DNA from: JAXMDT01 sp046348685
Lineage (GTDB): Bacteria; Pseudomonadota; Alphaproteobacteria; Rickettsiales; UBA998
Reading direction: 5' to 3'
DNA: 64,000 nt
Assembly (NCBI GenBank): GCA_046348685.1
Contig: JAXMDT010000008.1
Location: 28,894-92,893 of the forward strand
Part shown: one piece after another, positions 42,121 through 51,913 of the stretch
Layout: each line of letters begins with the position of its first letter
Numbering within the stretch: the first letter of the stretch is position 1
Program-made: the position numbers and the translations under genes
The notes under the pieces: model-generated
The model's input: only the letters and a program-made list of their open reading frames with translations
Databases searched by the model: none
Told to the model about the DNA's origin: nothing

Positions 42121-42140
42121 TTGCACGATAGGAGAATCCC

Positions 42141-43001
42141 ATGGCCGCGCGGTTGATTGACGAATCCCTTACCGGTGAAAGCACGGTATCCTCAGTGAGG
42201 TGGGGCGCGGTTTTCGGCGGAGCGCTGGCGGCGATGGCCATCACAATTATCCTGATGGCGCTTGGCAGCGGGCTGGGACTGGCATCCGTAACGCCGTGGG
42301 CAAATGACGGCGCGGAAGCGGGTACAATGGGGGTAATGGCCGCGATTTGGCTCGTTGTCATGCAATGGATATCATCGGGCGTCGGCGGCTATTTGACCGG
42401 CCGTCTGCGCACGAAATGGGTGGATTTGCACACCGATGAAGTATTTTTCAGAGATACGTCGCACGGCTTCCTGACCTGGGCATTGAGTACCCTGATTGTC
42501 GTTGCCTTGACGATGTCCAGCGTATCAAGCGTCGTCAGTGGCGGCGCGAAGATGGTAACCGATGTCGCATCCAGCACGGCAAAAGGTGCAGCGGAAGGCG
42601 CGGCGCAATCGACGGATATGGATCAGTCTAATCCTGCCGATTATTATATCGACAGGCTTTTCCGTTCCGATAGCGCGGGCGTTAATTCCGCCGATCAGCG
42701 ACAAGAAATTCAACGTATCCTGCTGAAAGCCGTCTCGGACAAACAGCTCAACCCGGATGACCGCGCCTACCTGAGCCGGATGGTGGCACAGCGTACCGGC
42801 ATCTCTACTGCCGAGGCAGATGCGCGCGTGGATGATTTGTTCCGCCAGGCCCAGGAAGCGGAAAAGAAAGCCCGCGAAGCAGCAGACCAGGCACGTAAAG
42901 CTGCCATGACGTTTTCACTGCTGACGGCGCTTTCCTTTCTCATTGGAGCGTTCATTAGTAGCGTCGCCGCAGCCATGGCCGGACGGCATAGAGACGACTA
43001 G
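42141..43001 (+). CDS. Membrane protein with three or more helices, 286 aa
   Basis: The N-terminal half has three or four hydrophobic segments (WGAVFGGALAAMAITIILMALGSGLGLAS; IWLVVMQWISSGVGGYLTGRLR; LTWALSTLIVVALTM). A polar region predicted to be coiled-coil follows (DDLFRQAQEAEKKAREAADQARKAA). A C-terminal helix (SLLTALSFLIGAFISSVAAAMAG) completes it. TAGGAG precedes the ATG. I have no functional name for it. The pairing with the 25-residue peptide suggests a small envelope complex. Confidence 0.75.
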   Translation: MAARLIDESLTGESTVSSVRWGAVFGGALAAMAITIILMALGSGLGLASVTPWANDGAEAGTMGVMAAIWLVVMQWISSGVGGYLTGRLRTKWVDLHTDEVFFRDTSHGFLTWALSTLIVVALTMSSVSSVVSGGAKMVTDVASSTAKGAAEGAAQSTDMDQSNPADYYIDRLFRSDSAGVNSADQRQEIQRILLKAVSDKQLNPDDRAYLSRMVAQRTGISTAEADARVDDLFRQAQEAEKKAREAADQARKAAMTFSLLTALSFLIGAFISSVAAAMAGRHRDD

Positions 43002-43006
43002 CTTAT

Positions 43007-44611
43007 TTACTGAGCGCGGCAGGCCTGGCAATTTGCGCGCATATAGGCATCCACCGGATCATACGCGTAGCGATCGGCGTTGGCATCCGCCTCGGCACCG
43101 GTGCGCCCGTAAGCCCGTCCCCATCCAACCGCACTGTTAACTGCCGCATTAGAAGACGGCATTGGTATTTTAAGCGCGGAGATATGCACGTGTGAACTGA
43201 ACACGCCTTTTGGATCCGCCACGCTGCCCATCAGCGTGCCTTTCGTGATGGTCTGACCGACGCGAACGGCGCTGTTCAGATGCCCATACGCCCAGTAGAT
43301 ACCGTCATTGCCGCGCACGATGATGGCGGTATTGAGAATATCGACGCTGGGATTCCCCAGTACGGCCTGCACGACACCGCCCGTCAATGCATGCACTTGG
43401 GTTCCAATCGGTGCGGAGATATCCTGACCCAGGTGACGCATGTAAAGGTTCCCGCGCGGAGTTTGCTCGGCATGCGCATAGGCTGGGTAGCGGCTATCTT
43501 TAAACCCGTTGCTGATGCGGGTAAAATTCAATGTCTCGCGTGCCATTTGCTGCAATGCTGCGGTTCGGGATGCGCAGAATTGCGGTGCGCCGCCTCCGCT
43601 GCATGCAGGTGAGCCGGGATTGGCAGATTGAGGGCCTGATTCAGGCCGGGAGCAGCTGCTGAGCGCACCCACGTCGACCGATCCGGCAAGATTCGTATAG
43701 GTCGCTTTGTAGCGGCAGGGGCCGGCGCTATGCTGCCAGCAGAAGGTGCTGACCGGAGATGTATTGCCCTGCAGCCGGATATTGCGCGCCACCGGATAGC
43801 CGGAATGCGGGCGCACGTCATCCTGCGTAACTTGTCCATCGCCGATATGGATCGGCCCGCCGCGATTGTTGCGCAGGATGTGATTGTCTCCAAAAATTTC
43901 GTAATGCGCAAAAGAGTTGTTTTCGATTAGCAGGTTTCTACCGTGCCGCACTTCGAGCCCGCTATCGGCAACATTATTGCGGATCACAACATTGGATGTT
44001 TTGACTTCGATCGCGCGCTTGAACGTACGCGTATTGATGAAGCGATTATTCTCGATAAGGAAGTTCGCTGTGCAATTGGAATGACTTGGCTGCCACCCCG
44101 CATAAATGATCATTTCAAGGTTGCAGCCCGTTTGACTCCAGTTTTCAAAGGTGTTGTTACGAATGATAACATTTTTCGTTCTGCACGGGTCTATCTGGAT
44201 AGCTGTGCACCGACCGTTAGAAAAACGGTTGTTTTCGATCAGGACGCTATCGTAATTCAACCTGGGGTTAATAGGGCTCGATAACGTTTGTCCCGTCAAT
44301 CGATAAACATTACCAGACATAACGGGGGTATTTCTGGGGACGCAGGCAGAATCAGGCATCGGGGGCACGCCTGCCACGCCGTCATTTTCAGAGGCGCTGT
44401 CGCTGGAACCAGCCGGTCTTTTTGGTGGATTAGGCGTAAAGAAGCAGAGGCTGCTCGCCGGATGATAACTGCAGAAATTTTCCAGGTATTCCTGGTTGGT
44501 TGGATCGAGTGAATCCACCTTAACATTGCCATTGTCTTCATGCGCCGTCGATGATGAAGGCGACGCAATTACAAGCGCCAGCAAAAACAGCAGTGTAAAA
44601 AAAGAACGCAT
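43007..44611 (-). CDS. Secreted beta-helix protein with M23 peptidase domain
   Basis: The 534 residues begin with a signal peptide (MRSFFTLLFLLALVIASPSSSTAHE). A parallel beta-helix built of NxxIxNNxF repeats follows (VLIENNRFSNG, VIIRNNTFENW, FLIENNRFINT, VVIRNNVADSG). The C-terminal domain is LytM/M23: HLGQDISAPIGTQVHALTGGVV, YWAYGHLNSAVRVGQTI and SSHVHIS, which carry the zinc ligands His, Asp and His. It would cut peptidoglycan or a peptide cross-link while binding a polysaccharide. Fusing these two domains is unusual. Confidence 0.8.
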   Translation of the reverse strand: MRSFFTLLFLLALVIASPSSSTAHEDNGNVKVDSLDPTNQEYLENFCSYHPASSLCFFTPNPPKRPAGSSDSASENDGVAGVPPMPDSACVPRNTPVMSGNVYRLTGQTLSSPINPRLNYDSVLIENNRFSNGRCTAIQIDPCRTKNVIIRNNTFENWSQTGCNLEMIIYAGWQPSHSNCTANFLIENNRFINTRTFKRAIEVKTSNVVIRNNVADSGLEVRHGRNLLIENNSFAHYEIFGDNHILRNNRGGPIHIGDGQVTQDDVRPHSGYPVARNIRLQGNTSPVSTFCWQHSAGPCRYKATYTNLAGSVDVGALSSCSRPESGPQSANPGSPACSGGGAPQFCASRTAALQQMARETLNFTRISNGFKDSRYPAYAHAEQTPRGNLYMRHLGQDISAPIGTQVHALTGGVVQAVLGNPSVDILNTAIIVRGNDGIYWAYGHLNSAVRVGQTITKGTLMGSVADPKGVFSSHVHISALKIPMPSSNAAVNSAVGWGRAYGRTGAEADANADRYAYDPVDAYMRANCQACRAQ

Positions 44612-44686
44612 GTATGCCAGTAACGGATTATGACCACTAGATTATATCAGATCTAAGATAATTGAAATGTTACAGTTGTGTGACGG

Positions 44687-45952
44687 CTACCCGCCGCCAT
44701 GCGGAATCCATTTGGTGAGAACTTCGAGGAACATCTTCCAAGGCTCTGACATTTCCACGAAATAGGGAATCAACGGGATGATCGGGCCAATGGCAGATCC
44801 GATTAACTGTGCGGCGGAGCGCAAGTCGAACGGTACCACGCGCATGTGGTGGATGCGGTCGTAAAAACCGCTGAGCAACTGTAATTGCGCCAGTTCGGTA
44901 CGTGCGGCGGATTCGTGCTCGGCATCTGAGTGCAGCCACTGCTGCTCGACGCGCAACGCGCTCATCATCGCTTTTTCGCGGAATTGGGCGAGGGCGCGTT
45001 TTTTGGTGCGATTAAGTTGTTTCGTAAAGAGCAGGAGTGGCGCGAGAAACAATAACGGCGCGCCGATGACGAACCCGCTCACTAATCCCCAGACCGGTGG
45101 CAGATTGATCGGCGCATGTTCAATGGCGATCTTGTAACCGACCGTTGCAACGACATTGCTGATGCCATAGGCAAGAATCACGAGCGCGAATTTCGCCTGC
45201 ACTTCGCTGAGAAACCCGATGCCGCCGGTATGGTCGGGATGTGAGGCGACCAGCGTCAGTTTGAATTTCGAGACTTCCGCCAGATACAGATACCACAATC
45301 CGATTTTCCATACCCAGCGTACCCAGAAATATGTCTGGATGGGGATTGCAACGAGAATCGCCCACGCCGCCGCCGCCGTGAAGTACCGATGATCGTCCGC
45401 CGTGCGTATGACGTGCCAGGTTTCCATTTTCGCAGGCCAGAATAATTCCGGGCCGAGCGCACCGAATGCCATCAAATAACAGCAGATGATGCAAATGATT
45501 TCAGGCAACATCTCCTTGCGCAGCTTTGCGATGCGTTCCTCAATCCTGCGCAATTTCGGCTTATCGTCTTCAGCGACCACGCCGCTATCGTAGAAATCGC
45601 GCGCGGCGCCAAGCACATTTTCTGAAATAACAGCCTCAGCGATCAAAAACAGGGGAAGACCGATGAAATATTGTGCATAGGCTGCAAAATCATAAAAGAA
45701 ATTCTTTGAGGGAGGCGCTCCTGATGGAACGTAGACAAACGACGAAATCACCGCCATCGGCAGCCAGGTAATGCCCATGATAATAATCCACCGCATGAAA
45801 ATATCGACCGGACGGCGGGATCCCACGCCAACCCTGGCAAACAAACGGTTGACCAGATCGCCCTCGAACAGTGAAAACTGCGAGACGTGCGGATCGTCGT
45901 CGAAAGGCTTGCTAGGAATGTCGTTCACGAAAGTGCCTGCTAAAAAATCCAT
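44687..45952 (-). CDS. Polytopic membrane protein, 421 aa
   Basis: It has about six membrane helices, starting at WIIIMGITWLPMAVISSFVYVP. A charged cytoplasmic segment (KPKLRRIEERIAKLRKEM) follows, and a C-terminal loop with HSDAEHESAARTELAQLQLLSGFYDRIHHM. Features such as ASHPDHTGGIGFLSEVQAKFALVILAYG give no family that I can name. ATG 45952 is chosen; the frame is open to a TTG at 45970. Its function is unknown. Confidence 0.65.
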   Translation of the reverse strand: MDFLAGTFVNDIPSKPFDDDPHVSQFSLFEGDLVNRLFARVGVGSRRPVDIFMRWIIIMGITWLPMAVISSFVYVPSGAPPSKNFFYDFAAYAQYFIGLPLFLIAEAVISENVLGAARDFYDSGVVAEDDKPKLRRIEERIAKLRKEMLPEIICIICCYLMAFGALGPELFWPAKMETWHVIRTADDHRYFTAAAAWAILVAIPIQTYFWVRWVWKIGLWYLYLAEVSKFKLTLVASHPDHTGGIGFLSEVQAKFALVILAYGISNVVATVGYKIAIEHAPINLPPVWGLVSGFVIGAPLLFLAPLLLFTKQLNRTKKRALAQFREKAMMSALRVEQQWLHSDAEHESAARTELAQLQLLSGFYDRIHHMRVVPFDLRSAAQLIGSAIGPIIPLIPYFVEMSEPWKMFLEVLTKWIPHGGG

Positions 45953-45998
45953 ATTTAGCAAGGCAGGCAAGCTTTGTCTTTTGAAATTATTAGGATAT

Positions 45999-47798
45999 TT
46001 AGCGTTTCATCGCTTTGGAAGCCACCGTCACAGCGCGGGCGGCTATACCTTCCGCTCCTTCAAGGAAGTGGGACAAACCTTCCGGGCAATGGCCAATGCG
46101 TTGCAAGGTCGAACGGACGATTTCCGCCGCTCTTCCGCTGATTTCTGCTTGGGGTGGGTGAAACTCCCGTTGAAGTATTTCAGCTGCCTTAAGCCCTTCT
46201 TCTCGCAACGTAGCTACATCAGGCACTTCGAGTTGCTGTAAAACAGATTTTAGTTTCCGCTTTGTGCCAATGGCTTCATCTAGAAACGTGGCCAGTATTT
46301 CATTTATGACCTCACTTCGCTGCGCTTTATTTGGTCCTATTGCAATGCCAGCAACGACTGACGCCTGTGCTTGCCCGTTTTTGATCGCTGCCGCCCACTC
46401 TATCAGTTCGGGTGAGCGAGGTATTTTCCCAAGATAAGATGCAAGCCCTTGAGCCTCTTTTGGATCTAATCCCATGGCTGTCAATTGTTCTGTCTCACCG
46501 AGTATCCCATGGGCAATGGCTTTTTGGATTTTACCGGCAAATTCAACCAGCTTACCCCGCATTCTTTGAACGGCGCGACCCGTGCGTTGCGGTAAGGTAG
46601 GATTTTCTAGGAGTTGCGTTATAGCTTCTGCGGCATAATCATGGCGATCCAGACCCGAAATGAATTCTGCTTTTCGTGTTCCTTGACAGGCGGCGCGCAA
46701 ACCTACGTAAGGAAACTCAACGGGAGTTGCGCCAAATTCCCGCATGGCAGGCGTTATGCCATAGCACTCATGTTTCAACTGCTGCTGCACCTGCTCGAGT
46801 ATACCGGCATGGCTCAACGAATGAGCGGCTAGAGGAGCATTATATCTACCATGCGCAATATCGTTAGCATGTCCCGTAAAGCTGTAGAGCTTTTTTCCCA
46901 ACCCGGGTAGATCCATATGCTTCAAATATTCCGTTACTTCTCCAAGAAACCGCCCCGCCCGTAATTCACGAAAACGGATAGCGCCTTCCATCGTGTGGCC
47001 GCGTGTTTCAAGTTCCTCAAGCGTTTGCCGTGCCTGATTCAGTTTCGGTAGATGTACTGCCAGCTCAGGCATTTGCGCCAATTCTGCCATCTCTGCACGC
47101 GCTTCTTTTATCAAATAAGACATATCATGATCGGATGATAGCAATGCCTCGCAGCCACCATCGAACTGCTCAGGATGAGCAAGGTAATTGCGCAAATAAA
47201 CGAGTGTCTTTGTAGCTGGCGCCTTTTCGTGCAATATCTCTTTCGGAATGTGCTGGAACGCGTTATGAACCGCTTCACCGGACTCAATCAGGTGCATGGC
47301 GCGTGCATCACGCTGCATGCTGACAAATGTCGTATCCGGGACAGCATGTGATGCCTGGGATAACATATCGTGATAGGTTTCTGCAGCATGTAGATCTTTT
47401 ATGGCTGCATCGCTATGTGCTATATCATGCTGAAGTACATCATCCCATATTTCATTCTGGGTTTTCCATTTTCTAAGAGGCACAACTTGTGTGCGGTGAG
47501 CAAGTGGGCCGACGCAAACAGTAGATTCCGCTAATCGGGATAGCTCACTTTCTATATGAGATAGAACGCGCGGATGGATCGCTGTATCGTCCTGTTTTTT
47601 TAAAGAAAATAATAATGAGTAGGGCGATGTTTCTTTTGGAAATAGAGTCGGGGCCGGCTCAATTTGTATGTAGCTGATGCCATGTTCAGCAAAGAGAGAG
47701 TTGAGTTTATCTTCGTTCAAAGCCAGCTTTTGAACCGCAGATTCACCTGCTTCATTAAAATGCCCTTGGTGACAGTCATGGATGAAGACTTCAAACAT
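45999..47798 (-). CDS. Hypothetical protein, 599 aa
   Basis: Unrecognised. The protein is soluble and mainly helical, with many His and Glu residues and no signal peptide. Segments include WKTQNEIWDDVLQHDIAHSDAAIKDLHAAETYHDML and DPKEAQGLASYLGKIPRSPELIEW. The C-terminal quarter is Ala-rich. It lies between a membrane protein and asmA on the opposite strand and is more AT-rich than them. A secreted effector role is possible but there is no direct evidence. Confidence 0.6.
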   Translation of the reverse strand: MFEVFIHDCHQGHFNEAGESAVQKLALNEDKLNSLFAEHGISYIQIEPAPTLFPKETSPYSLLFSLKKQDDTAIHPRVLSHIESELSRLAESTVCVGPLAHRTQVVPLRKWKTQNEIWDDVLQHDIAHSDAAIKDLHAAETYHDMLSQASHAVPDTTFVSMQRDARAMHLIESGEAVHNAFQHIPKEILHEKAPATKTLVYLRNYLAHPEQFDGGCEALLSSDHDMSYLIKEARAEMAELAQMPELAVHLPKLNQARQTLEELETRGHTMEGAIRFRELRAGRFLGEVTEYLKHMDLPGLGKKLYSFTGHANDIAHGRYNAPLAAHSLSHAGILEQVQQQLKHECYGITPAMREFGATPVEFPYVGLRAACQGTRKAEFISGLDRHDYAAEAITQLLENPTLPQRTGRAVQRMRGKLVEFAGKIQKAIAHGILGETEQLTAMGLDPKEAQGLASYLGKIPRSPELIEWAAAIKNGQAQASVVAGIAIGPNKAQRSEVINEILATFLDEAIGTKRKLKSVLQQLEVPDVATLREEGLKAAEILQREFHPPQAEISGRAAEIVRSTLQRIGHCPEGLSHFLEGAEGIAARAVTVASKAMKR

Positions 47799-47951
47799 AG
47801 AATATTATATCCTACTAATATGAAAAATATTTGACATGAGGCTTAGAAAATAAGTCTTTTCAATCAATATCTTATATGTTTCTTATTGGGTATTAACCTT
47901 ATTTAGCTGTTTCCGGAATGGATTTCTTGCAGACTTGTATAATAAGAAAAA

Positions 47952-49937
47952 ATGATGACATGGCGGCAGGCACATCCGCGACTTTGGGTTGCGTTTAAAA
48001 TCGTCCTTTTCGTGATCGGGTTTTTGCTCGTCCTTCTGCTGGGACTTATCGCTTACATCAATACGGATTCTTTTAAAGAACGCGCATCAACCTGGGCATC
48101 CGATAAGAGCGGCCGGAAAATTGCCATAGAGGGGGGCATTCATGGCCGGTGGGGCGGCGCATGGACACCGCATATCGTATTAGAAAAAATCGTAATCGGT
48201 AACGCCGACTGGTCAAAGCAGCCGACGATGTTCAAAGCGGATTCCCTCGAAGTGTCTATCCATCTGCCAGACTTGCTGCGTGGCCGAGTCAGCCTGCCGG
48301 AGTTGATTTTACAAAAGCCGGAGTTAGTGCTGGAAAAGAATAAGGATGGCGACAGCAACTGGGACTTTACCGAAAATCCGGAAGCGGCAGCGGCAACCGC
48401 GCCCTTGCCGGACGAAAGGGCGGAAGTACCTTTGATTGGACGCCTTCGCATCGATGACGGCAAACTGACGTATCGTGATGCCACGCAAAAGATCAACGCG
48501 GCGCTTGATGTTTCGACCGCGAAAGGCGCTGCCAAAGCAGGTGAAGAGATCCGCTTCAAAGGCACAGGCGATTACAGGGGAGGGCCGTTTTCGTTGACGT
48601 TCACCGGCGGCTCGGTCCTGTCATTACGAGACAACGATAAGCCTTATCCGTTTTTTCTAGATACGACCATTGGCGGGACGCATGCGCGTGTGGAAGGAAA
48701 GGCAGACGACCCCGTTACGCTGGAAGGACTTGACGTGACGTTGCGCCTGAAAGGAAAAAACGCTGCCGATCTGTTCCCGATCACCGGTATCGCACTCCCG
48801 CCGACGCCTGCGTATGATATTCGGGGGCAACTCATCAAGGATGACGAGAGTTGGATATTCAACAACTTCAAAGGTAAGCTCGGCAACAGCGACCTTGCGG
48901 GCAGCGTCCGCTGGTACTCCGAGCGGAAACAACCTCTGTTAAAAGCCACTTTCGTTTCAGAAAACCTTGATCTTGCCGATCTCGGCGGTTTTATCGGCGC
49001 GAAAGAGGAAAAACAGGATGACGGCCGCGTCATTCCGGATACCCCGCTTGATATATCACGCCTTATGGCAATGGATGCCGATGTTACACTGAAAGGAAAG
49101 CATATCAAAACGCCAGATGTGCTTGATGATTTTGCGATGACCCTGAAGCTTCGCGACGGGACGCTCGAAGTCAAGCCCGTAGAGTTCGGGATGGCAGGCG
49201 GACACATTCGCGCCGACCTGGCGATCGAAGGAAAAAAAGAGCCGCCCTTCACAACGATGGATGTCGATTTTCAGCGGCTTTCCTTGCACAGATTGTTTCA
49301 GCCGTTGGTCGAAAAATATGGAGAAGATAATGTCAGCGCGGGACTGCTTGGCGGAAAAGCAAACTTCAAAGGGGAAGGAAAGTCCCTGCGCGAAATGCTG
49401 GGATCAGCTAATGGAGAAATGGGGGTTGGCATGGAAGGCGGCAAACTGAGCCGACTGCTCCTGGAGCTTGCCGGCCTCGATATTTTCAAATCGTTGGGGT
49501 TAGTGGTCACCGGCAGCGACGAACCGGTTGAGATACGCTGCGTCGTCGGCGACTTCAATGTGACAAACGGTCTCATGAAATCACAGGCCGCCTTCATCGA
49601 TACAAAGGTGACAACGTTGGAAGGAAAAGGAACTATAAACCTAAAAAATGAAGCAATGGCCATGCAGATCACCGTGCATCCGAAAGACCCATCACCACTT
49701 TCCGCACGCGCCCCAATCAATATCGATGGCACGCTCGCCAAGCCGGAAATCGGCGTCGATACGGCAGCGCTGGCGACGCGTGCCGGTGCTGCCGTGGCGC
49801 TCGGGGTGGTATTGACGCCAATCGGATCATTGCTGGCATTTGTCGAACCCGGCCTCGGTAAAGACAGTCAATGCGCTGCCTTTCTCCACGAATTGAACCA
49901 GAAGACAGAAGGCGCGATTCCTAATAATAAGAAATAA
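47952..49937 (+). CDS. AsmA family protein
   Basis: AsmA-like proteins are inner-membrane-anchored periplasmic proteins related to lipid-transfer bridges. The 661 residues have an N-terminal helix (LWVAFKIVLFVIGFLLVLLLGLIAYINT) and the family N-terminal domain (SGRKIAIEGGIHGRWGGAWTPHIVLEKIVIGN). Repeated beta segments follow, then a conserved C-terminal region (GSANGEMGVGMEGGKLSRLLLELAGLDIF). An envelope-biogenesis role fits with the Mla genes elsewhere in the window. Confidence 0.88.
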   Translation: MMTWRQAHPRLWVAFKIVLFVIGFLLVLLLGLIAYINTDSFKERASTWASDKSGRKIAIEGGIHGRWGGAWTPHIVLEKIVIGNADWSKQPTMFKADSLEVSIHLPDLLRGRVSLPELILQKPELVLEKNKDGDSNWDFTENPEAAAATAPLPDERAEVPLIGRLRIDDGKLTYRDATQKINAALDVSTAKGAAKAGEEIRFKGTGDYRGGPFSLTFTGGSVLSLRDNDKPYPFFLDTTIGGTHARVEGKADDPVTLEGLDVTLRLKGKNAADLFPITGIALPPTPAYDIRGQLIKDDESWIFNNFKGKLGNSDLAGSVRWYSERKQPLLKATFVSENLDLADLGGFIGAKEEKQDDGRVIPDTPLDISRLMAMDADVTLKGKHIKTPDVLDDFAMTLKLRDGTLEVKPVEFGMAGGHIRADLAIEGKKEPPFTTMDVDFQRLSLHRLFQPLVEKYGEDNVSAGLLGGKANFKGEGKSLREMLGSANGEMGVGMEGGKLSRLLLELAGLDIFKSLGLVVTGSDEPVEIRCVVGDFNVTNGLMKSQAAFIDTKVTTLEGKGTINLKNEAMAMQITVHPKDPSPLSARAPINIDGTLAKPEIGVDTAALATRAGAAVALGVVLTPIGSLLAFVEPGLGKDSQCAAFLHELNQKTEGAIPNNKK

Positions 49938-50012
49938 CTCCTATAGAATTTTTACTATGTGTTTTATTAAATAAGGATTCAGCCGATTTTAAACAACTGA
50001 AAGGAGAATGTT

Positions 50013-50615
50013 ATGAACATTTTCAATATGAGCGATGCTGAGAAGGACAATTATAAACCGGCGCCGATTCCGGATCGTTTGAAAAAGAATCAGCGTATTG
50101 CAGTTCTAACTGCGGACAAGACGGAAGATCTCGAATGTTTTTATCCATTTTACCGTTTTAATGAAGAAGGCTATGATGTCGATATGATCACGCCAAACGG
50201 CGGCGCCTTCGAAGCCAAACATGGTATCGGGCTGAAGCAGACAAAATCGATCGATCAGGTGAATGCAAAAGACTACGTGCTATTGTATATTCCGGGCGGC
50301 AAAGCGCCGCAGGAGCTGCGTAAGAACGAACGTGTGCTAAACTTTGTCCGTGAATTTGCGTCAAGCGGCAAACCCATCGCGGCTATCTGCCATGGGCCGC
50401 AAGTGTTGATCGAGGCGGATCTGGTGAAAGGCAAACAGATTGCTGGCTGGCCAGAAATTCAAAAGGAAATTGAAGATGCCGGAGCAACATTTGTCGATGA
50501 GGCATTGGTAGAAGACGGCCAGTTTATCACCGGGCGCAAGCCGGGCGATCTGCACCGCCATGTCTGGGGCACTATGCAAAGATTAAAGGCATCTGCCAAG
50601 AAAGCGGCTGCCTAA
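50013..50615 (+). CDS. DJ-1/PfpI family protein
   Basis: This 200-residue class I glutamine-amidotransferase-like protein belongs to the PfpI/YhbO/Hsp31 group of stress or deglycase proteins. The nucleophile elbow is PIAAICHGPQVLIEADLVKGK (Cys). Other marks are DYVLLYIPGGKAPQELRKNERVLNFVREF and a C-terminal GQFITGRKPGDLHRH. A good ribosome-binding site (AAAGGAG) is present. It ends at a bidirectional terminator. Confidence 0.9.
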   Translation: MNIFNMSDAEKDNYKPAPIPDRLKKNQRIAVLTADKTEDLECFYPFYRFNEEGYDVDMITPNGGAFEAKHGIGLKQTKSIDQVNAKDYVLLYIPGGKAPQELRKNERVLNFVREFASSGKPIAAICHGPQVLIEADLVKGKQIAGWPEIQKEIEDAGATFVDEALVEDGQFITGRKPGDLHRHVWGTMQRLKASAKKAAA

Positions 50616-50623
50616 ATATTTAA

Positions 50624-50656
50624 ATAAAAAAGCCCGCTTCGGCGGGCTTTTTTTTA
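50624..50656. terminator. Bidirectional Rho-independent terminator
   Basis: The stem AAGCCCGC-ttcg-GCGGGCTT has an A-run on the left and a T-run on the right (core 50630-50649). It serves the PfpI gene rightward and the converging receiver/helical gene pair leftward. Confidence 0.9.
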
Positions 50657-51127
50657 TGATGCAGATACTGCGACTTTCTTTTTAAGGACGTCAATGCTGG
50701 AAATCAGGTCACGCCCAATCGCGCCGCCATCATCCGTAATCTGTTTATGCAAGGCGACCATCAGTGATTCGAGGTGTTTTTTAACTACTACGTTAGTATG
50801 GGTTTCTTTCGGCTTTGTAGCATCAAGGTAATCCTGAAGCGACTGTAGAAGTCGCGCAATCAGCGTAAACCCCAGTGATTCAGAGCGGCCCTTCAGCGCA
50901 GTGATTTGTTGCATGGCATCTTCCAGCTGCATTGTTTGCGACCGCAGGCTTCCATCGACATAGCTAAACGCAGACGCCGCTTCGTCAAAGAATTTGCTCT
51001 TAAAATCTTCAATGAGGCTTTGGCATTCTTTAATGACTTCATCCGGAAATAATTCCTTGGCATTTCCGTTTGGCGCGAGCTTTTTCTTGAGGCTGAGATC
51101 GGCTTTAAAAATTTTTGTGTTAGACAT
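50654..51127 (-). CDS. Helical protein linked to a receiver, 157 aa
   Basis: The protein starts MSNTKIFKADLSLKKKL and is almost wholly helical (KECQSLIEDFKSKFFDEAASAF, then LEDAMQQITALKGRSESLGFTLIARLLQSLQDYLDATK). The length and four-helix pattern suggest an Hpt-like or CheZ-like partner, but no clear phospho-accepting HxxKG motif is seen. It overlaps the receiver gene by eight bases, so the two are coupled and probably act in one phosphosignalling system. Confidence 0.65.
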   Translation of the reverse strand: MSNTKIFKADLSLKKKLAPNGNAKELFPDEVIKECQSLIEDFKSKFFDEAASAFSYVDGSLRSQTMQLEDAMQQITALKGRSESLGFTLIARLLQSLQDYLDATKPKETHTNVVVKKHLESLMVALHKQITDDGGAIGRDLISSIDVLKKKVAVSAS

Positions 51128-51734
51128 GGTGTAAACGTGGATCAAACTCAATAACCTGAATGGTCAATTTACGGCGATCCGTTTCTCCTTTCGGCGCACC
51201 GTGATCCTTCCGGCGGCGGCACGGCCCTTTATATTCCTTACCAGTAACAAATGGACGCGGCATGTCAATAATCCTGACGATCCGATCGCATAGATCCTCA
51301 GCAGCAATCGGTTTCAACATAATTTCATTCACGCCGGAATCCCGTGCAAACATAATCAGGTTAGAAACGGCCTGACTGACCATCATGATGACAGGCACGA
51401 AAGGGTTGGGTGATTTAGGCGAGTGGCGAAGCGATTTGACGAAACTGGCGCCATTAATGGGTGGAAAATCTCCGTAGCGCGTCGTGATAACGGAATTTTT
51501 CGGAATCAGATCAAGTTTGTCCGGCCGCGGGCGAAGCTCCCAGTCCGTGATGATAAAATCGACATGCTGTTCCTTGATTTTGTTGACGCCTTCGAATCCA
51601 TCAAACGCGGTCATTACTTTGCCAAAACCTATTTTCGTCAGCACATCCTTCATCAGGCTGGCAATGCCTGCATCGCTATCAATGACAAGAATGCTGGTAT
51701 CTTTAAGGGGATTTTTTCCGATCCTTTTTGCCAT
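51120..51734 (-). CDS. Response regulator receiver protein
   Basis: The 204-residue protein has a CheY-like receiver: ILVIDSDAGIASLM (acidic pocket), phospho-acceptor D64 in FIITDWEL, a switch Ser in VIMMVSQA and Lys in EIMLKPIA. An insertion (PRPDKLDLIPKNSVITTRYGDFPP) lies after the acceptor strand. The tail RPFVTGKEYKGPCRRRKDHGAP resembles tails found on other alphaproteobacterial receivers. There is no DNA-binding output domain. It probably works with the coupled helical protein. Confidence 0.88.
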   Translation of the reverse strand: MAKRIGKNPLKDTSILVIDSDAGIASLMKDVLTKIGFGKVMTAFDGFEGVNKIKEQHVDFIITDWELRPRPDKLDLIPKNSVITTRYGDFPPINGASFVKSLRHSPKSPNPFVPVIMMVSQAVSNLIMFARDSGVNEIMLKPIAAEDLCDRIVRIIDMPRPFVTGKEYKGPCRRRKDHGAPKGETDRRKLTIQVIEFDPRLHHV

Positions 51735-51913
51735 AGTGCTTCCTGAAAATCTTGCGTACTGGAACCTATAGCATGAATTGTAAACAATGTTAGTATTACA
51801 ACTACTCGCGAATTACTTGGCCTCTAATAAGCAGCTTGAGGTTGCAAGAATGTTTCAGGGTGAAACGTATGGTTATCTTAACACCTATTAAATTATATTA
51901 CAGTGCACATCAA

